Shown piece by piece: positions 25,626 to 34,265 of a DNA stretch of 57,182 nt. The stretch spans positions 1-57,182 of the forward strand of contig NZ_JABSOE010000026.1 in NCBI RefSeq assembly GCF_013618865.1. Reading direction: 5' to 3'. Within the stretch, counting starts at the first letter, position 1; every line of letters begins with the position of its first letter. The position numbers and the translations under genes were made by a program. The notes under the pieces were generated by a model, which was given only the letters and a program-made list of their open reading frames with translations, had not been told where the DNA came from and ran no database searches. The DNA is from Phocaeicola faecicola (GTDB taxonomy: Bacteria > Bacteroidota > Bacteroidia > Bacteroidales > Bacteroidaceae).

Positions 25626-26780
25626 ATGGAAAAATCAAGGTTTGATATAATCAGTGACTTGTTCAAGTTGTCACACATGGTCGGCGACAGCTTAAAACGC
25701 ATGGAATCGCTTGCCGACAATGGCTCTGGCAATAAAATAGAGATTTGCAGGAACATCAAATACAGCCTGAAGACCATGCCTTTTCTTTTGGACAGCATCA
25801 GAGAATATATCGCCGAACACGAGGACAGGGAACTGGCACGAAAATTTGTCGAGCTATACGCTGACACAAAGAGGCTTCACGAGCTTTGTTCAAAGCATAC
25901 AGACTTAAACAAAGCGGCTTTCCGTACAGGTATGGCTTATATGAGCATGGAGGTCATAGGGCAATACTTCTTTCCCGAAACGGAAGCGCAAAAAGTGACG
26001 GCAGAAATCCTGCCCAATCCTATGACACGCACGGAAGCTACCGATTACATCGACACCATCCGTGCTGCCATACGGAAATGTGCGGAGAATCCAGACGGGA
26101 ACAGAGGGCAAGAAATGTATACCCTGCTCTTCGGTATGGATAAAGCGAAAATCCAGTCCGTCAAGGAATATATCGTCAATGCCAACGACAAGGATTTGGC
26201 GCAACTTTTTACGGAATATTTTGCAGAAGCCGTCCATCTCTCCCTGCTGCCCCAAAAGTCCGATGTCAAAGCACAGTCGGCAGGAATAAAGATGTTCCAT
26301 ATCGCCTTGACGATGGGATATATCAAAAGAAACGTGCTGCGTGAGAGCACAACCAAGACAGCACCCTCTTGTATAGCAGAGACAGCCTCCGATTTTATTG
26401 CCACAGACATGATGCAGGGAAAGGCGTTCAGTACAACGGTACAAGTCCCGGTTTTACGCCTGTATCGTTTCCTTACCACTTTTACCGTTCAAAGCGGGGC
26501 CGACAAGGGAAAGCCGTTACTGGACGGCAACGCTGTTTCCGACAAGGATTTTCTTTATGCCGTGATGCGTGCGGACTATTCTATGGTATATGCCAACTGC
26601 GTGAAAGGCAAGATGCGTTGCGTCGTTATCTTGCTATCCAAAGCCTATTTTAAGGACTGGAAAGGATACAGAGCGACAGCAGCCTGTTCTATGGGGCTGA
26701 CACCCGAAAGCCTTGCCAAATACAACGTAGAGAAACCCTTTATAGAAAAGCTCAAAGAGCTGCTTCCCATGATAAAATAA
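25626..26780 (+). CDS. Hypothetical protein cotranscribed with the IME-B integrase
   Basis: A protein of 384 residues, soluble and mostly helical, without signal peptide. Two halves each contain a helical block of the form ...LARKFVELYADTKRLHEL / LAQLFTEYFAEAVHLSLL, suggesting an internal duplication (about residues 60-100 and 180-215). It starts 10 bp after the integrase and ends at a strong terminator. I do not recognise it. Being paired with the integrase it may modulate integration or sense a signal. Confidence 0.7.
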   Translation: MEKSRFDIISDLFKLSHMVGDSLKRMESLADNGSGNKIEICRNIKYSLKTMPFLLDSIREYIAEHEDRELARKFVELYADTKRLHELCSKHTDLNKAAFRTGMAYMSMEVIGQYFFPETEAQKVTAEILPNPMTRTEATDYIDTIRAAIRKCAENPDGNRGQEMYTLLFGMDKAKIQSVKEYIVNANDKDLAQLFTEYFAEAVHLSLLPQKSDVKAQSAGIKMFHIALTMGYIKRNVLRESTTKTAPSCIAETASDFIATDMMQGKAFSTTVQVPVLRLYRFLTTFTVQSGADKGKPLLDGNAVSDKDFLYAVMRADYSMVYANCVKGKMRCVVILLSKAYFKDWKGYRATAACSMGLTPESLAKYNVEKPFIEKLKELLPMIK

Positions 26781-26831
26781 TGACATAATCCACAAGTGGT
26801 TACAACTCACCACAATTCATAATCTTTCACA

Positions 26832-26866
26832 AGCCGTTAAACATCAATCGTTTGGCGGCTTTTTTT
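26832..26866 (+). terminator. Intrinsic terminator after the integrase operon of IME-B
   Basis: AGCCGTTAAAC (26832-26842) pairs with GTTTGGCGGCT (26850-26860), 11 bp with two G-U pairs and a 7-nt loop. A run of six T residues follows. Confidence 0.88.
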
Positions 26867-26953
26867 ATACGATGTCATTTCATATAATACCACAAATTCA
26901 CGGCATTTGTTTCAGCCATACCTTTGCAAGCACAAACTTAAAATCAATGGTTT

Positions 26954-27265
26954 ATGGCAGATAAAACGGAAATGGTACTGGTATCACGCGATGAGTTGCA
27001 ACAGCTTATCGGCGCAAGCGTGAGGTGTGCGCTTGAAGAATACCAACAGGCACAAACACTACAGGACGCATCGGAGTATTACACCATTAAGCAACTGGCG
27101 GAGAAATGGGGCGTGAGCATAGCGACCATCTGGCGGCATGAGAAACTGGGACACATAAAGGGGCAGCGCATCGGGCGGCGTGTCCTGTTTCCCAAAGAAC
27201 AGATAGACCGCATAAAGAGTTTGAAAGCCACCAACAGGGACGCAGATAAAAACTCCAATAGGTAA
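26954..27265 (+). CDS. Excisionase-like HTH protein of IME-B
   Basis: A protein of 103 residues. The excisionase-type HTH is at about 38-90: YTIKQLAEKWGVSIATIWRH followed by GQRIGRRVLFPKEQIDRI. It has the same role and neighbourhood as the HTH gene at 23019 in IME-A. A -7 TACCTTTG lies at 26919-26926. The winged-helix gene follows 33 bp later. Confidence 0.82.
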   Translation: MADKTEMVLVSRDELQQLIGASVRCALEEYQQAQTLQDASEYYTIKQLAEKWGVSIATIWRHEKLGHIKGQRIGRRVLFPKEQIDRIKSLKATNRDADKNSNR

Positions 27266-27298
27266 CAGATATAACGGACAACAAAATCATTCGTACTT

Positions 27299-27985
27299 AT
27301 GAAGAATTTGAAGCAGCTTGTTTTGCCGTGCTATAAAGTAGAAATAGCAATGAGTGTGGAAGCGTGGTACTTCCTGCACGGCAGCACAGACGGCGTGTGT
27401 AATCTTACCTTTTTTCTTTCCCTTTTATCGAGAATGACTGTCGAAGAAGTACAGAATACCAAACGAGGATTGAGCTATGCCATCCATCCAGGACAGGCGG
27501 ACTGTTCCATGCTGGTACTGGCTAAGGTATGGGACATCGGTCGCAAAGCAGTATGCCGTCTGTTGGAGGATTTCTCGGAACGTGGGCTTATCAAGGTTGA
27601 TTCCAATCCCATGACATCCATTTTGGAGATGGTGTGCGTGAAGTCGTGGATGATAGCAGGAAAACTTATAGAGAATCCAATATACTGCCAAACGGTCAAG
27701 GCTTACGAAGGAGTAAGGCTATTCCTTTTTAACGGTCAAAAATTAGAGACATTGCGCCGCAGTTCGCCAAGAAAGAAAACAGAAAAATCGGTGGATGAAG
27801 CGGATAGTCTGATGCCCATCAAACCGATTGTTTTCAATCCTCTTGTAACAGAAACCGCCAACGCAGTATCTATGGATAGCGGAAACAAAGCAGAAGATAC
27901 TTCTATTGAAGCCGACAATATACCTGTTTTAGCAGACGGCGATACCTTGTTTGATTCACAAGAATGGAAACCTGCACAGGAATGA
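27299..27985 (+). CDS. Winged-helix-like accessory protein of IME-B
   Basis: A protein of 228 residues, homologous to the protein at 21682-22335. Its central part (SMLVLAKVWDIGRKAVCRLL, FSERGLIKVDSNPMTSILEM) looks like a winged helix with a beta extension. The C-terminal third is a low-complexity acidic tail. Presence in both IMEs between the HTH/Xis gene and the mob genes suggests a conserved core function in excision, replication or mobilization. Confidence 0.65.
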   Translation: MKNLKQLVLPCYKVEIAMSVEAWYFLHGSTDGVCNLTFFLSLLSRMTVEEVQNTKRGLSYAIHPGQADCSMLVLAKVWDIGRKAVCRLLEDFSERGLIKVDSNPMTSILEMVCVKSWMIAGKLIENPIYCQTVKAYEGVRLFLFNGQKLETLRRSSPRKKTEKSVDEADSLMPIKPIVFNPLVTETANAVSMDSGNKAEDTSIEADNIPVLADGDTLFDSQEWKPAQE

Positions 27986-28024
27986 AGTGGCAGGAGTGGC
28001 GAGCGATAGCATTTAAGAGGGATA

Positions 28025-28127
28025 GTTTTTAGGGCTGGCAAGTTAATGTTTTCGTCCACGAAAACTACGCCACCAATGGCGATACTACCGCACGGAAGCG
28101 GCAAGCCCTGATTGTAGCCCTAAAAAC
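28025..28127. other. Probable oriT of IME-B
   Basis: The 166-bp gap before the MobC gene has a 12-bp perfect inverted repeat (GTTTTTAGGGCT at 28025-28036, AGCCCTAAAAAC at 28116-28127). Inside it are a compact hairpin, GTTTTCGT-CC-ACGAAAAC (28048-28065), and a short CGCCA/TGGCG repeat. Nested inverted repeats directly upstream of mobC-relaxase genes are typical of oriT. The nick site is not identified. Confidence 0.68.
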
Positions 28128-28151
28128 AGAGTAGTTGAACCGACAATAGAA

Positions 28152-28508
28152 ATGAATATGACAAATCAAGAGACCAAAAACAAGGGTGGTCGCCCCAAAG
28201 CTGTAAAGGGCAAGGCCCGGACAAAGACCATATCCACAAGGCTCACGCTTGCCGAATGGAAAACGGTCATGAAACGGATAAGCGATGCAGGCAAGAAGCC
28301 GTCCCACTTCCTGCGTGAACTGTTGCTGCACGGCAAGGTCGAGGCGGCAAGGACACAGGAGGACAGGCAGCAGATAAGGATGCTGGAGGGAGGATGTAAC
28401 AATCTGAACCAGTTGGCGAAGCTGGCACACCAACAGGGTTTCGCTTTTGCGAAAACTAAAATCATGGGTTTGTTGGACGAGTTCAACAAAATCATAGAGA
28501 GGATATGA
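28152..28508 (+). CDS. MobC-like relaxosome accessory protein of IME-B
   Basis: A protein of 118 residues with a basic N-terminus (KNKGGRPKAVKGKARTK), a ribbon-helix-helix-like stretch (TKTISTRLTLAEWKTVMKRI) and a C-terminal helical MobC signature (GCNNLNQLAKLAHQQGF). MobC proteins bind oriT and help the relaxase open the DNA. The stop overlaps the relaxase start by 4 bp. Confidence 0.85.
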   Translation: MNMTNQETKNKGGRPKAVKGKARTKTISTRLTLAEWKTVMKRISDAGKKPSHFLRELLLHGKVEAARTQEDRQQIRMLEGGCNNLNQLAKLAHQQGFAFAKTKIMGLLDEFNKIIERI

Positions 28509-29560
28509 TGGGCGATTTGAAGAAACGGGCGAGCTTCGCCAGACTGGTGAACTACGTGAACAACCCGAAAAAGGCAAGGCTCATTGACAGCAAGGACGTG
28601 AGGCTTGACAATAACGCCACCATCGCAAACAGTATGCAGGGACAGGCGGATGACAAGCCGGGGCGTAAATTGAAGAATCCCGTGTACCACATCTCTTTGG
28701 ACTTCGCCCACGAGGACACGCCCAAGCTGACAGACAATCTGATGGCTGAAATTGCCCGTGAGTATATGCGGCGCATGGGGATAAAGAACACCCAATACAT
28801 TGTGTGCCGCCATACCGATAGGGAACACCAGCATCTGCACATTGTAGCCAACAGGGTGGATAACAACGGGAACACCATCAGTGACAGCAACGATGATGTG
28901 CGGAACGTGGCTGTATGCAAGGCTCTCACAAGGGAATACGGACTGCACTTCTCCAAAGGCAAAGTGAATGTAAAGCGTGACCGCCTGCGTGGAAAAGACA
29001 AGGTAAAATACCAAATTTATGATGCCGTGAAAGCCACCTTGCCCCATAGTGACAGTTGGTCGAGTTTGTGCGACAGGTTGGCCAAACAGGGTATCGGGGT
29101 GAATTTCAAATTAGACAGGCGCAATGGCAAAATAGTCGGAGTGTCGTTCACGAAGAATGAAATGTCATTCAGCGGCTCACGGATAGATCGGAGCATGGGC
29201 TTTTATAAGCTGGACAAACTTTTTGAAAGTCGTATTGCCGAGGGTATGGAATGGCAGTCCAACGGCTTTGATAAACGAACACAACCTATCCGACAAGATA
29301 CAGCAACAGATAGCAGTGTAACAAATCCTGTTATATCCCAACCGTCACCAATCGGAGCGGAAACGGACAGCAACGGCGGTAATCCTGTTGAATCCGGCTC
29401 AAACATAATCCAAGTGACCATCGGCACACTCATGGAGTTGTGCGTACAGCCGTACCAAGCCAAGGTTTCATCCGGTGGAGGTGGTGGAGGAAACGAGAAT
29501 GGCTGGGGCGAGAATGAGAACGAAAAGGACAAACTTAAACCAAGAAGGAGGAGAAAATGA
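28505..29560 (+). CDS. Relaxase (MobA/VirD2-type) of IME-B
   Basis: A protein of 351 residues; the first two codons are both ATG (28505 and 28508). The relaxase domain shows LKKRASFARLVNYVNNPKKA at the start, with the likely catalytic Tyr at residue 15, and the three-histidine motif HTDREHQHLHIVANRV near residues 100-115. The C-terminus is Ser/Asn-rich with a Gly run. It belongs to a different family from the MobV relaxase of IME-A. It overlaps the next mob gene by 4 bp. Confidence 0.88.
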   Translation: MMGDLKKRASFARLVNYVNNPKKARLIDSKDVRLDNNATIANSMQGQADDKPGRKLKNPVYHISLDFAHEDTPKLTDNLMAEIAREYMRRMGIKNTQYIVCRHTDREHQHLHIVANRVDNNGNTISDSNDDVRNVAVCKALTREYGLHFSKGKVNVKRDRLRGKDKVKYQIYDAVKATLPHSDSWSSLCDRLAKQGIGVNFKLDRRNGKIVGVSFTKNEMSFSGSRIDRSMGFYKLDKLFESRIAEGMEWQSNGFDKRTQPIRQDTATDSSVTNPVISQPSPIGAETDSNGGNPVESGSNIIQVTIGTLMELCVQPYQAKVSSGGGGGGNENGWGENENEKDKLKPRRRRK

Positions 29561-30318
29561 AAGACAATATGCAGAACATAGCCGACCTTATCGGGGCATT
29601 GGCGGAGGACATCGAGGAAATCAAGAAAAAGCTGGAAGCAAAGGATACTTCGGACAAGGACGAGGCGGTGAAAAGGCTGTCGGTAAAACTGGAGCCTGTT
29701 ATACGTTTCTTTGGAAGCAGCACGCCGAAAAATATCAGTGAAATTTTCGGAAGCAGGGCATCCATTGAGAACTATAAAAAATCATTGAGCAGCGAAATGA
29801 TTGTGGGTATGCAGGCATATACCGATGCCAACGAAAAGAATATGCGTGAGCATGGAATGCTGACTGTCAGTGAGATGCTCCACAAAATATTGGAAATGCA
29901 GACAACACTTGCCGACAATCAAAAAACATCCGTAGGAATTGCACAACAAAAGCATGGCTTTTGGCAGATAATCCGTCCGAATAAGGCTATGAAGATAATC
30001 AAACGGATATGGAATAAAATCCCCAATGGCCGGTATAAGAATCCCTATATATGGACCGGCATTGTTTCCTTGCTTGTGTACACAGCCCTGTTTGCCGCCA
30101 GTTGGATGAAGTGGCACGAGTACCGTGACGAAAACAGGCTGCTGAAAACGGTTGCCGCCAAACACGAGATTACTTCAGTTATGCTCAAAGAATTGTACCC
30201 CGAACTGGCCGTAACCGTCGGGGCATACGAGGAACTGGTGGATGCTGTTGGAGTGGATTCCACTTTGACTGTATTTCAAAGGCAAATGAAAAAAATAAGA
30301 CCCCCCAAAAAGAAATGA
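29557..30318 (+). CDS. Mobilization accessory membrane protein of IME-B
   Basis: A protein of 253 residues with a coiled-coil N-terminus (about 5-45, DLIGALAEDIEEIKKKLEAK) and one membrane segment (about 167-187, YIWTGIVSLLVYTALFAASW). Single-pass coiled-coil proteins often end mobB-mobA-type operons of Bacteroides mobilizable elements and may link the relaxosome to the coupling protein. That role is inferred from position. Confidence 0.65.
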   Translation: MKDNMQNIADLIGALAEDIEEIKKKLEAKDTSDKDEAVKRLSVKLEPVIRFFGSSTPKNISEIFGSRASIENYKKSLSSEMIVGMQAYTDANEKNMREHGMLTVSEMLHKILEMQTTLADNQKTSVGIAQQKHGFWQIIRPNKAMKIIKRIWNKIPNGRYKNPYIWTGIVSLLVYTALFAASWMKWHEYRDENRLLKTVAAKHEITSVMLKELYPELAVTVGAYEELVDAVGVDSTLTVFQRQMKKIRPPKKK

Positions 30319-30417
30319 TTCCATATCAATTAAGTTGATGTCTGATTGCACCTATATAAATTGTTGAACTTCGTAGTTTGCCGTTTATTTGTAAATGTGC
30401 GGAAATTAAATGCGTAT

Positions 30418-30452
30418 TTAGTTGGTTTTTACCAACTAATCTTGTAAATTTG
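30418..30452 (+). promoter_or_regulatory. Promoter overlapped by a palindrome, ahead of the type VI cargo
   Basis: TTAGTTGGT-TTTT-ACCAACTAA (30418-30439) is a perfect 9-bp inverted repeat. It overlaps a -33-like TTGG (30422-30425); after 19 bp comes the -7 element TAAATTTG (30445-30452). A repressor bound to the palindrome would block the promoter. The rest of this 317-bp gap, up to the ATG at 30636, would be a leader of about 180 nt; I see no gene in it. Confidence 0.62.
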
Positions 30453-30635
30453 CGATTAGTCATGTCCGATGTTTTATTTCCTCTTCCTTTTCCTGCAATA
30501 AAACATCATGGTAAGGTTGGCAAACATATCTTGCTATAATGTTTGGATTCGTGGAATAATTTCAATGTGCCAATTTACAGACCATCTGCGACAACGTGAG
30601 AGCATGAATTTAAGATTAACGTAAATCAACAAACA

Positions 30636-32048
30636 ATGGCATCTGAACTGACATTGGAAATCAATGGACGCAAACGTGACATATTGAGGTACAACTACCG
30701 TTTTCACCGGGAGATACGATATAACAGACCTGTAGATTCAATATGGGGAGGTGAGATCTGCGTAGAAATGACATCCGATGGCGACACGTATTTTTTGGAG
30801 ATGCTTATGGCAGAAAAAGAGGTGATTAAAGAAATTAATGGTACAAGAAAGACTTTTACTGTTCCTGCTGCCGTATCCGGGAAAATACAGTTTATCAAGG
30901 AAAATGAGATATTCAGGGAATTATCATTCCAAGAAGCATATGTAGTTTTCTACGGGGAAAGAATGAGTTCAATTGGGCCAAAATCAATGAGCACATTTCT
31001 TGTCATATCCCCCATGAAAATGGAAGTCAACAAGCGGGTGATGATGGTGAAACGGCAAGATACCGGTATTAATCTTGGGTGGGTGCAAAAAGTTGAAGAA
31101 AAGCCAAAGCCTACTCCTGTAACACCTTATACACCTCCTATATTGTTGGTAAGAACCGTTAATGGAGAAACTGAGGCTTTGCCAAATGAAATTATTGAAT
31201 ACAAAGTAACATCATACAACTTACCCAATGTAAGCAATAGCGACAGAAAGCGTGTCAAATGGGATATTGAAATTGACGGCAAAAGAGAAACATTAAATGT
31301 TAAAGGTGAAACTATAAATCTTACCATAAAAGAGGAATGGGTAAATAAGGAATTAGTAGTTATGCCTTATCTTAAAACCCCAGATGAAAATGTCTGCTTA
31401 AAGACAAGTATAAGGGGGCTTATTGATGTTTATACAAAATCGGGTAAATATCTTTTTAGCCTACAGCCTAATGAAAAACATAAAGTTCAAAGAATCACAG
31501 CACACGAGTTATATGCCAAAGGAATTCAATGGTTTAGTCCTTCAGCAGATAATTTTTTGAAAATGGTTGTGATGTCATCTAAAATATTTTCATACAATGA
31601 ATTAAAACATTTTTCATGGGATGATATCATAGTTTTTGCTGAAAAAGACCGTCCAATGCTTTCATATAGAACATCAGGTGCTGGAGATTGGAAAGCGAAA
31701 GGTAAACCTGGGGATGGTTATTTATTGGTAACAGTTGGAAGTATGCCATATTGGACAGACGCAATAGGTCAGATTCCATTTACCTTAAACCAATTTAGAA
31801 ATTGTTTGAAGACTTTTGGTAGATATGATTTAGCTGAAAAAGAAACTCTTCGTATCGGAATAAAGTTTGGTGATGGCAATTTATTTGGTGAGGCAGATTC
31901 TTCGAATAGCTATGATAATGAAATGATAAAACGGGCCATTCAATGGGCCAAATATCGATATGTTATAGTTGGAACTGACAAATGGAATAGAACATCTATA
32001 ATAAAGACTACAAATTATTCACCAACGCTTTTAAAAAATCCTCTTTAA
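30636..32048 (+). CDS. Extended type VI secretion tube protein TssD (Hcp) fused to a putative effector region
   Basis: A protein of 470 residues. Residues 1-145 have the Bacteroidetes TssD/Hcp pattern: MASELTLEINGRKRDILRYN, an IWGGEICVEM strand, then an FIKENEIFRELSFQEAYVV block and a STFLVISPMKMEV strand. A Pro-rich hinge (KPTPVTPYTPP, about 155-168) leads to an Ig-like linker (about 168-270: VKWDIEIDGKRETLNVKGET, then LVVMPYLKTPDENVCLKTSI). The last 200 residues match nothing I know (HELYAKGIQWFSPSADNFLK ... WAKYRYVIVGTDKWN). Hcp hexamers form the tube of the contractile apparatus, and extended Hcps carry fused toxins. No sheath, baseplate or ATPase genes are nearby, so it must use a resident system. 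It overlaps the next gene by one base. Confidence 0.8.
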   Translation: MASELTLEINGRKRDILRYNYRFHREIRYNRPVDSIWGGEICVEMTSDGDTYFLEMLMAEKEVIKEINGTRKTFTVPAAVSGKIQFIKENEIFRELSFQEAYVVFYGERMSSIGPKSMSTFLVISPMKMEVNKRVMMVKRQDTGINLGWVQKVEEKPKPTPVTPYTPPILLVRTVNGETEALPNEIIEYKVTSYNLPNVSNSDRKRVKWDIEIDGKRETLNVKGETINLTIKEEWVNKELVVMPYLKTPDENVCLKTSIRGLIDVYTKSGKYLFSLQPNEKHKVQRITAHELYAKGIQWFSPSADNFLKMVVMSSKIFSYNELKHFSWDDIIVFAEKDRPMLSYRTSGAGDWKAKGKPGDGYLLVTVGSMPYWTDAIGQIPFTLNQFRNCLKTFGRYDLAEKETLRIGIKFGDGNLFGEADSSNSYDNEMIKRAIQWAKYRYVIVGTDKWNRTSIIKTTNYSPTLLKNPL

Positions 32049-32413
32049 TGAACATTTTATATTGTATTATCGCAAGTTTGTTATTGTGCATATTTTATGT
32101 TGGTGGCATAGAAATATTAGAGAAATATATGCCTATAGCCAAATGGGATATCGGAATGGAAATAACATTTCTATATAGTATCATATTATTATTATTAACA
32201 ATGTTATTACAGATGATAATTAAATTATATATAGAAAAAAGGAAATACATTGCGCTACTACCATTTTTCATTCCGATGTTATATTGGTTATCATATTATG
32301 ATATATTTCCATATCGTTCCTTTTTTCTTATTGTACTAAATTGGATGGTTTGCATGATTTATTATATAGCTTTAAAAATAATAATACGTAATGGAAATAA
32401 GAAAGCTCGATAA
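32048..32413 (+). CDS. Four-helix membrane protein, candidate immunity protein
   Basis: A protein of 121 residues that is almost entirely hydrophobic, with about four membrane segments. The start overlaps the TssD-fusion stop (TAATG), so translation is coupled. Small polytopic proteins directly after a toxin gene commonly protect the producer from a membrane- or periplasm-acting toxin. The pairing with the fused C-terminal region is inferred. Confidence 0.6.
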   Translation: MNILYCIIASLLLCIFYVGGIEILEKYMPIAKWDIGMEITFLYSIILLLLTMLLQMIIKLYIEKRKYIALLPFFIPMLYWLSYYDIFPYRSFFLIVLNWMVCMIYYIALKIIIRNGNKKAR

Positions 32414-32456
32414 CTCTCGACGATTCAATAATGACTTAAAGTAAATTGAAACACGT

Positions 32457-32837
32457 ATGTTTGGTAAAGTAAATAAGTCTGCTATAGTCAAATGGAGTAT
32501 TATATTAAGTATAACACTGTTATTGTATTTCTATAACATACTTCATTCTGCCATTATTTTTCATAGTCCTAATAAATATGAATATTTGGGAAAAATTGTA
32601 TGTACATATAGTGGAGAACAAGACAAATTATATATAGACGATTACATTACTACATATAAAATTCCATGCACATATAATTGGAACGAAGATGATGAAATCG
32701 CAATTTTTATGAAAAATTATGGTAATGTTCTTAAAAAAGAAGATATTGATTTCTGGAGACTTGACATTTTCTTAGATGCCCAAGGAAAATACAAAAGCCA
32801 TAGTACAAGAAAATTTTTAGGAATATATCCGTGGTAG
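32457..32837 (+). CDS. Single-pass membrane protein in the type VI cargo, unknown
   Basis: A protein of 126 residues with one N-terminal membrane segment (about 11-30, IVKWSIILSITLLLYFYNIL) and a periplasmic domain rich in Tyr and acidic residues (CTYNWNEDDEIAIFMKNYGN). It could be a second immunity protein or an adaptor. The A/T-rich composition matches its neighbours. Confidence 0.55.
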   Translation: MFGKVNKSAIVKWSIILSITLLLYFYNILHSAIIFHSPNKYEYLGKIVCTYSGEQDKLYIDDYITTYKIPCTYNWNEDDEIAIFMKNYGNVLKKEDIDFWRLDIFLDAQGKYKSHSTRKFLGIYPW

Positions 32838-32871
32838 ATGAAAATTTTTCATTATTAAAAAATACAATATT

Positions 32872-33642
32872 ATGATGAATCCTGAACATAAAAAAATAAA
32901 CAAGTCGTTACAATCTCCATTTGATCATCCATACCCTCCGGTTATGGATACAGCAAACTACATTTGCGAGGAAATAAAAAAGAATGTAAAATCATCGTTT
33001 GCAGATGAACTGATTTTTCTGACATCAAAATATAGTAAAATACAAACAAGTCAAAAGCAAGCTCTTGACAAAATGACACCATTAGGTCGTGCTCTCGTAT
33101 TATCGGGTTCGTCATACAGTCCTCTCGCAGGTAAAGTTTTTGATAAAGTGGATGGGCGCATCCAAGCATACAACAAGTGGAAAGCTCTTGTTGCAGGTAA
33201 CATGATTTGGGATCATAAATCAGCAATTATCCAGCTGCAAAACTCACAAAAATGGGCGTGTGACAGCACTACAGGGCTGAAATTTATGTATGATATTTGG
33301 TCTAATATACACTATGGTTTTGTAGGGAGATTTGTAGGTTTTACTGAATTTGAACTAATCAATGGTGCAGGATATGCACAAATATGTGATAACAAAAAGC
33401 CCTTATGGAAATGGACAACTGCGTATGTTGTCAATCGTTTTGTCGATATAGGTGATGCAGACATATTGGGCGGTTTTGATGATGCGGAAGACACCCAAGC
33501 CATAAAGGTTGGATTCAGTCTTTACAATAAGTTTGGTAAAGCAGCGTTTGCTTTAACCTCTCAAGACATAATAAACGAAATCCTGTCATTTTACTATAAT
33601 GACAAACCAATACATGTAGCAAAATGCGAATATCACAGATAA
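32872..33642 (+). CDS. Polymorphic toxin type 44 (Ntox44-like) effector
   Basis: A protein of 256 residues, no signal peptide. The C-terminal 150 residues fit the bacterial toxin 44 pattern: GNMIWDHKSAI, then YDIWSNIHYGFVGRFVGFTE with the hallmark HYG, ELINGAGYAQI, and finally GGFDDAEDTQAIKVGFSLYN. In this family the tail reads FDDPxDQxxIxxGxxLY, so Glu-Asp-Thr replaces Pro-x-Asp here. The enzymatic activity is not certain to me. It lies downstream of the TssD fusion and overlaps a lipoprotein gene by 19 bp, as expected for a toxin-immunity pair. It probably rides on TssD as cargo. Confidence 0.75.
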   Translation: MMNPEHKKINKSLQSPFDHPYPPVMDTANYICEEIKKNVKSSFADELIFLTSKYSKIQTSQKQALDKMTPLGRALVLSGSSYSPLAGKVFDKVDGRIQAYNKWKALVAGNMIWDHKSAIIQLQNSQKWACDSTTGLKFMYDIWSNIHYGFVGRFVGFTEFELINGAGYAQICDNKKPLWKWTTAYVVNRFVDIGDADILGGFDDAEDTQAIKVGFSLYNKFGKAAFALTSQDIINEILSFYYNDKPIHVAKCEYHR

Positions 33643-34154
33643 CCATATTATGTATTACCGGTCTTTTTGTTAGTTGTGGGAGATCGGTAAGCCCTCCAAC
33701 AGATGATGAAATGATTCAACATTTCTACGCACATGAATCTGCATTTAATCAGATAAAGGAGTTGGTCTCTATGCGTCCTAACAGCTCCTACTATCCCCCC
33801 TATCATCCGAATGACACAACCTGTTTAGCAGGAATATCAATTCCTACACAACAGGCACTTGATTCTCTTCTTAGAGAAATAAAGTGTAAACGCATATTTT
33901 ACGCTGTAAAAACAGGAAGGCAAGAATATGAGAAAGAAATGCCCGAAGTGGAACTATGCCTACAATATTTTGTTTCCGGTTATTCGGTTGGCGGAACGAC
34001 AAAGGAGTTTGTATATTCAACTACAGTGGGAAAGCAATTTGAAGTAATAGAGAACAGGGAGCTAAACAACATCTACCAAGAACAATATAATGATACCATA
34101 CTTTACAAATCAATAAATGGAAATTGGTTCATCAGACTTATATATGACAATTAA
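33624..34154 (+). CDS. Lipoprotein, candidate immunity to the type 44 toxin
   Basis: A protein of 176 residues with a lipoprotein signal (ILCITGLFVSC, lipobox Cys at 18) and a periplasmic alpha/beta domain (CLAGISIPTQQALDSLLREI, KEFVYSTTVGKQFEVIEN). The start lies inside the toxin gene, giving a 19-bp overlap. A lipoprotein immunity factor implies that the toxin acts in the periplasm. The 111 bp that follow hold no gene. Confidence 0.65.
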   Translation: MRISQITILCITGLFVSCGRSVSPPTDDEMIQHFYAHESAFNQIKELVSMRPNSSYYPPYHPNDTTCLAGISIPTQQALDSLLREIKCKRIFYAVKTGRQEYEKEMPEVELCLQYFVSGYSVGGTTKEFVYSTTVGKQFEVIENRELNNIYQEQYNDTILYKSINGNWFIRLIYDN

Positions 34155-34265
34155 GGAATAAACTATTCAGGAAAATGCAAAAACATGAGACCGAATGCAA
34201 ATACTACTTGCAGATAAATTGCCACCAAACACAGAAGTTAAACACTTAAATATACCATACAGAGA

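Noticed and set aside
25626..26780. Annotation of the gene after the IME-B integrase as RteC, the CTnDOT excision regulator.
   Set aside because: It is much longer (384 residues) and I do not see RteC-type sequence; it is left as hypothetical.
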